Below are positions 40,952 to 42,497 of a stretch of 42,497 nucleotides of DNA, in pieces (within the stretch, counting starts at the first letter, position 1; each line of letters opens with the position of its first letter). The position numbers were made by a program, and so were the translations under genes. Source of the DNA: Myxococcota bacterium (lineage in GTDB: Bacteria > Myxococcota > JAJVIH01); contig JAJVIH010000021.1 of assembly GCA_022072125.1 (NCBI GenBank), positions 64,700 to 107,196 of the forward strand, given 5' to 3'. The notes beneath the pieces were generated by a model. That model searched no databases. It had not been told where the DNA came from and worked only from the letters and a program-made list of their open reading frames with translations.

Positions 40952-42497
40952 ATGAAAGCGGGCATGAACTCATTGAAATTCATCACGATTTTGACGGCTT
41001 TTGCGATTCTGGCGGCGGGTCTGCCCGTCATGGACGCGGCCGCTCAAAAGCGCCAGATCAAGAATGAAGCTCCCGCGGAAGGCGGCCAGCCTGCCCCGGC
41101 CCCGGAAAAGCCCGGCGCCAAGCTGCGCGCCAACTGGGATCGCTTCCGGGCGAAGATTGAATCCAAGGTCCAGGGCCAGCGTGAAAAGGCCATCAAGGAC
41201 ATGCAGGAGCTGATCCGGCGCGGCACCCTGTCCGAGGATGAGAAGCCGGATGTGTACTTCCGTATCGCCGAGGCCTATTGGGAGGAAGCCCAGTTCTGGT
41301 GGATGAAATCCGAGGAGATCACCATTGACTGGACGAAGGAAAAGACCGATCCGGCGGAAAAGAAGAAGAAGGAAGACAAGACCAAATTCAAGAAGGAATC
41401 CGACAAATGGCGTGGAGAAGCCATCAAATGGTACAAGGAAATCCTTCAGAACTACCCGAAATACAAGCGTTATGACGAGGTGCTCTTCTTCCTGGCCTAC
41501 AACCTGTGGCAGGACAATGACCGCGTCGGATCGCTGAAAATCTACCGCGAACTGATCAAGCGCTTCCCGGAGAGCGAATACCTGCCGGAAGCCTACCTGG
41601 CGTTTGGCGAATACTACTTTGACGAAGGCCAGCTCGATAAGGCCATCGAAGCCTACCAGAAGGTGACTGAACTTCCCGACTCAAAGGTCAGGGGCTTCGC
41701 CCTCTACAAGATGGGCTGGTGCTACTACAACCTGGCGGAGTGGGAGCGCGCCCTCGAAAAGTTCAAGGAAACCGTCATCTACTCGGACACCATGCCAGGC
41801 GATGGCAGCCGGGGCGACAAGATCGCGTTGCGCGGCGAGGCGCTCACCGACTATGTCAAGACCTACGCCCAGCTCAACGAGCGCATCGAAGCCGATGAAA
41901 CCCGCCAGAAATTCATGGAAGTGGGCGGCGAGGCCGACTATTTCCGCATGCTGGAAACTCTGGCCCAGTTGCTGTTCGACCAGGGCAACAACAAGCCCGC
42001 CATCAAGGTCTTCAAACTGTTGATTCAGGAAAAGCCGGAGTCGATCAAGATTGTCCGCTACCAGCGGCATGTTATCACCGCGGCCTACCGCCTGAACGTC
42101 AAGCCCTACGTCATCGAGCAGACGAAGACCCAGATTGAATACCTGCGCGGATTCGACGCCAATCCGCCCACTGACGCCAAGGACAAGGAACTGCTGGAGA
42201 AGGAGCGCGAGCAGACCGAAAAGGAAATCGCCACCATCGCCAAGGTGTACCATGACGAAGGCAAGAAACAGCGTGATGACAAGATCATCGGCTACGCCAA
42301 GGACATGTACGGCCTGTTCCTGGACGCCTTCCCCAAGTCAAAGGAAGCCTACGACACCCGCTTCTACTACGCGGAACTGCTCTACAAATTGAAGGAATAC
42401 GCCAAGGCGGGAGAGCAGTATCAGCTTGTGTACGCCACCGATCCCAAGGGCAAGCACACGGAGGATACCCTGAACAACGCGGTTTTCTCCCTGGAGC
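40952..42497 (+). CDS. Secreted TPR protein, partial at the right edge
   Basis: An open frame of 515 codons that continues past the window. It begins with a signal peptide (MKAGMNSLKFITILTAFAIL..., cleaved near ...AAAQ) and then repeated helical hairpins; clear TPR units include DEVLFFLAYNLWQDNDRVGS, PEAYLAFGEYYFDEGQLDKA and GFALYKMGWCYYNLAEWERA. It is Lys/Glu-rich throughout. It lies 14 nt after the previous TPR gene and is probably its partner. Cluster context suggests AglT/PglI-type proteins of the myxobacterial envelope machinery, which I infer rather than see. Confidence 0.8.
   Translation, partial: MKAGMNSLKFITILTAFAILAAGLPVMDAAAQKRQIKNEAPAEGGQPAPAPEKPGAKLRANWDRFRAKIESKVQGQREKAIKDMQELIRRGTLSEDEKPDVYFRIAEAYWEEAQFWWMKSEEITIDWTKEKTDPAEKKKKEDKTKFKKESDKWRGEAIKWYKEILQNYPKYKRYDEVLFFLAYNLWQDNDRVGSLKIYRELIKRFPESEYLPEAYLAFGEYYFDEGQLDKAIEAYQKVTELPDSKVRGFALYKMGWCYYNLAEWERALEKFKETVIYSDTMPGDGSRGDKIALRGEALTDYVKTYAQLNERIEADETRQKFMEVGGEADYFRMLETLAQLLFDQGNNKPAIKVFKLLIQEKPESIKIVRYQRHVITAAYRLNVKPYVIEQTKTQIEYLRGFDANPPTDAKDKELLEKEREQTEKEIATIAKVYHDEGKKQRDDKIIGYAKDMYGLFLDAFPKSKEAYDTRFYYAELLYKLKEYAKAGEQYQLVYATDPKGKHTEDTLNNAVFSLE

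Overview
This is a GC-rich (roughly 60%) bacterial chromosome segment with about 28 protein genes and no rRNA, tRNA or transposase that I can see. Several things point to the Myxococcota or a related deltaproteobacterial lineage, although I cannot fix the genus: a Hanks-type kinase with the HRDISPQN catalytic loop and C-terminal PEGA domains, PEGA and Kelch surface proteins, a VWA lipoprotein followed by a beta-barrel protein and two TPR proteins (an arrangement like myxobacterial Agl/Glt-type envelope clusters), and the gene order dprA-topA-trmFO.

Layout. (1) 1-12198, minus strand: a TPR lipoprotein, a LysM protein, dprA, topA, then a roughly 6.3 kb restriction-modification cassette (helicase-nuclease, a truncated DinD-like ORF, a beta-class adenine methyltransferase), then the 5' end of trmFO. 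The cassette separates topA from trmFO, which are neighbours in many genomes. (2) 12304-15247, plus: a PEGA/membrane protein and a Kelch lipoprotein. (3) 15428-17500, minus: truA, a small membrane protein and plsC. (4) 17501-17997: a hairpin-rich non-coding region with a duplicated 28-nt hairpin repeat. (5) 17998-19951: a glutathione S-transferase and an amidohydrolase, divergent, only 25 nt apart. (6) 20149-27649, plus: PEGA kinase, pabB, a phosphodiester-glycosidase-like membrane protein, an ECF sigma factor and its NrsF-like anti-sigma factor. (7) 27798-29018, minus: argG. (8) 29187-32194, plus: a TIGR01777-type epimerase and an aldolase/dehydrogenase fusion. (9) 32300-36224, minus: ppiD, glycosyltransferase, methyltransferase and a ChbG/YdjC-type deacetylase in one tightly packed operon. 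(10) 36601-42497, plus: VWA lipoprotein, beta-barrel protein and two TPR proteins, the last running off the window.

Many genes are linked by 4-nt start/stop overlaps, so translation is probably coupled. The most unusual part is the restriction-modification cassette. It carries a perfect 24-bp palindrome inside the DinD fragment, a methyltransferase specificity region with much lower GC than its flanks, and, at the trmFO edge, a 26-codon ORF that may be the broken start of a Wadjet jetA (DUF3375) gene. The second curiosity is a 60-bp, 23% GC, doubly palindromic patch inside the PEGA gene at 13481-13540.
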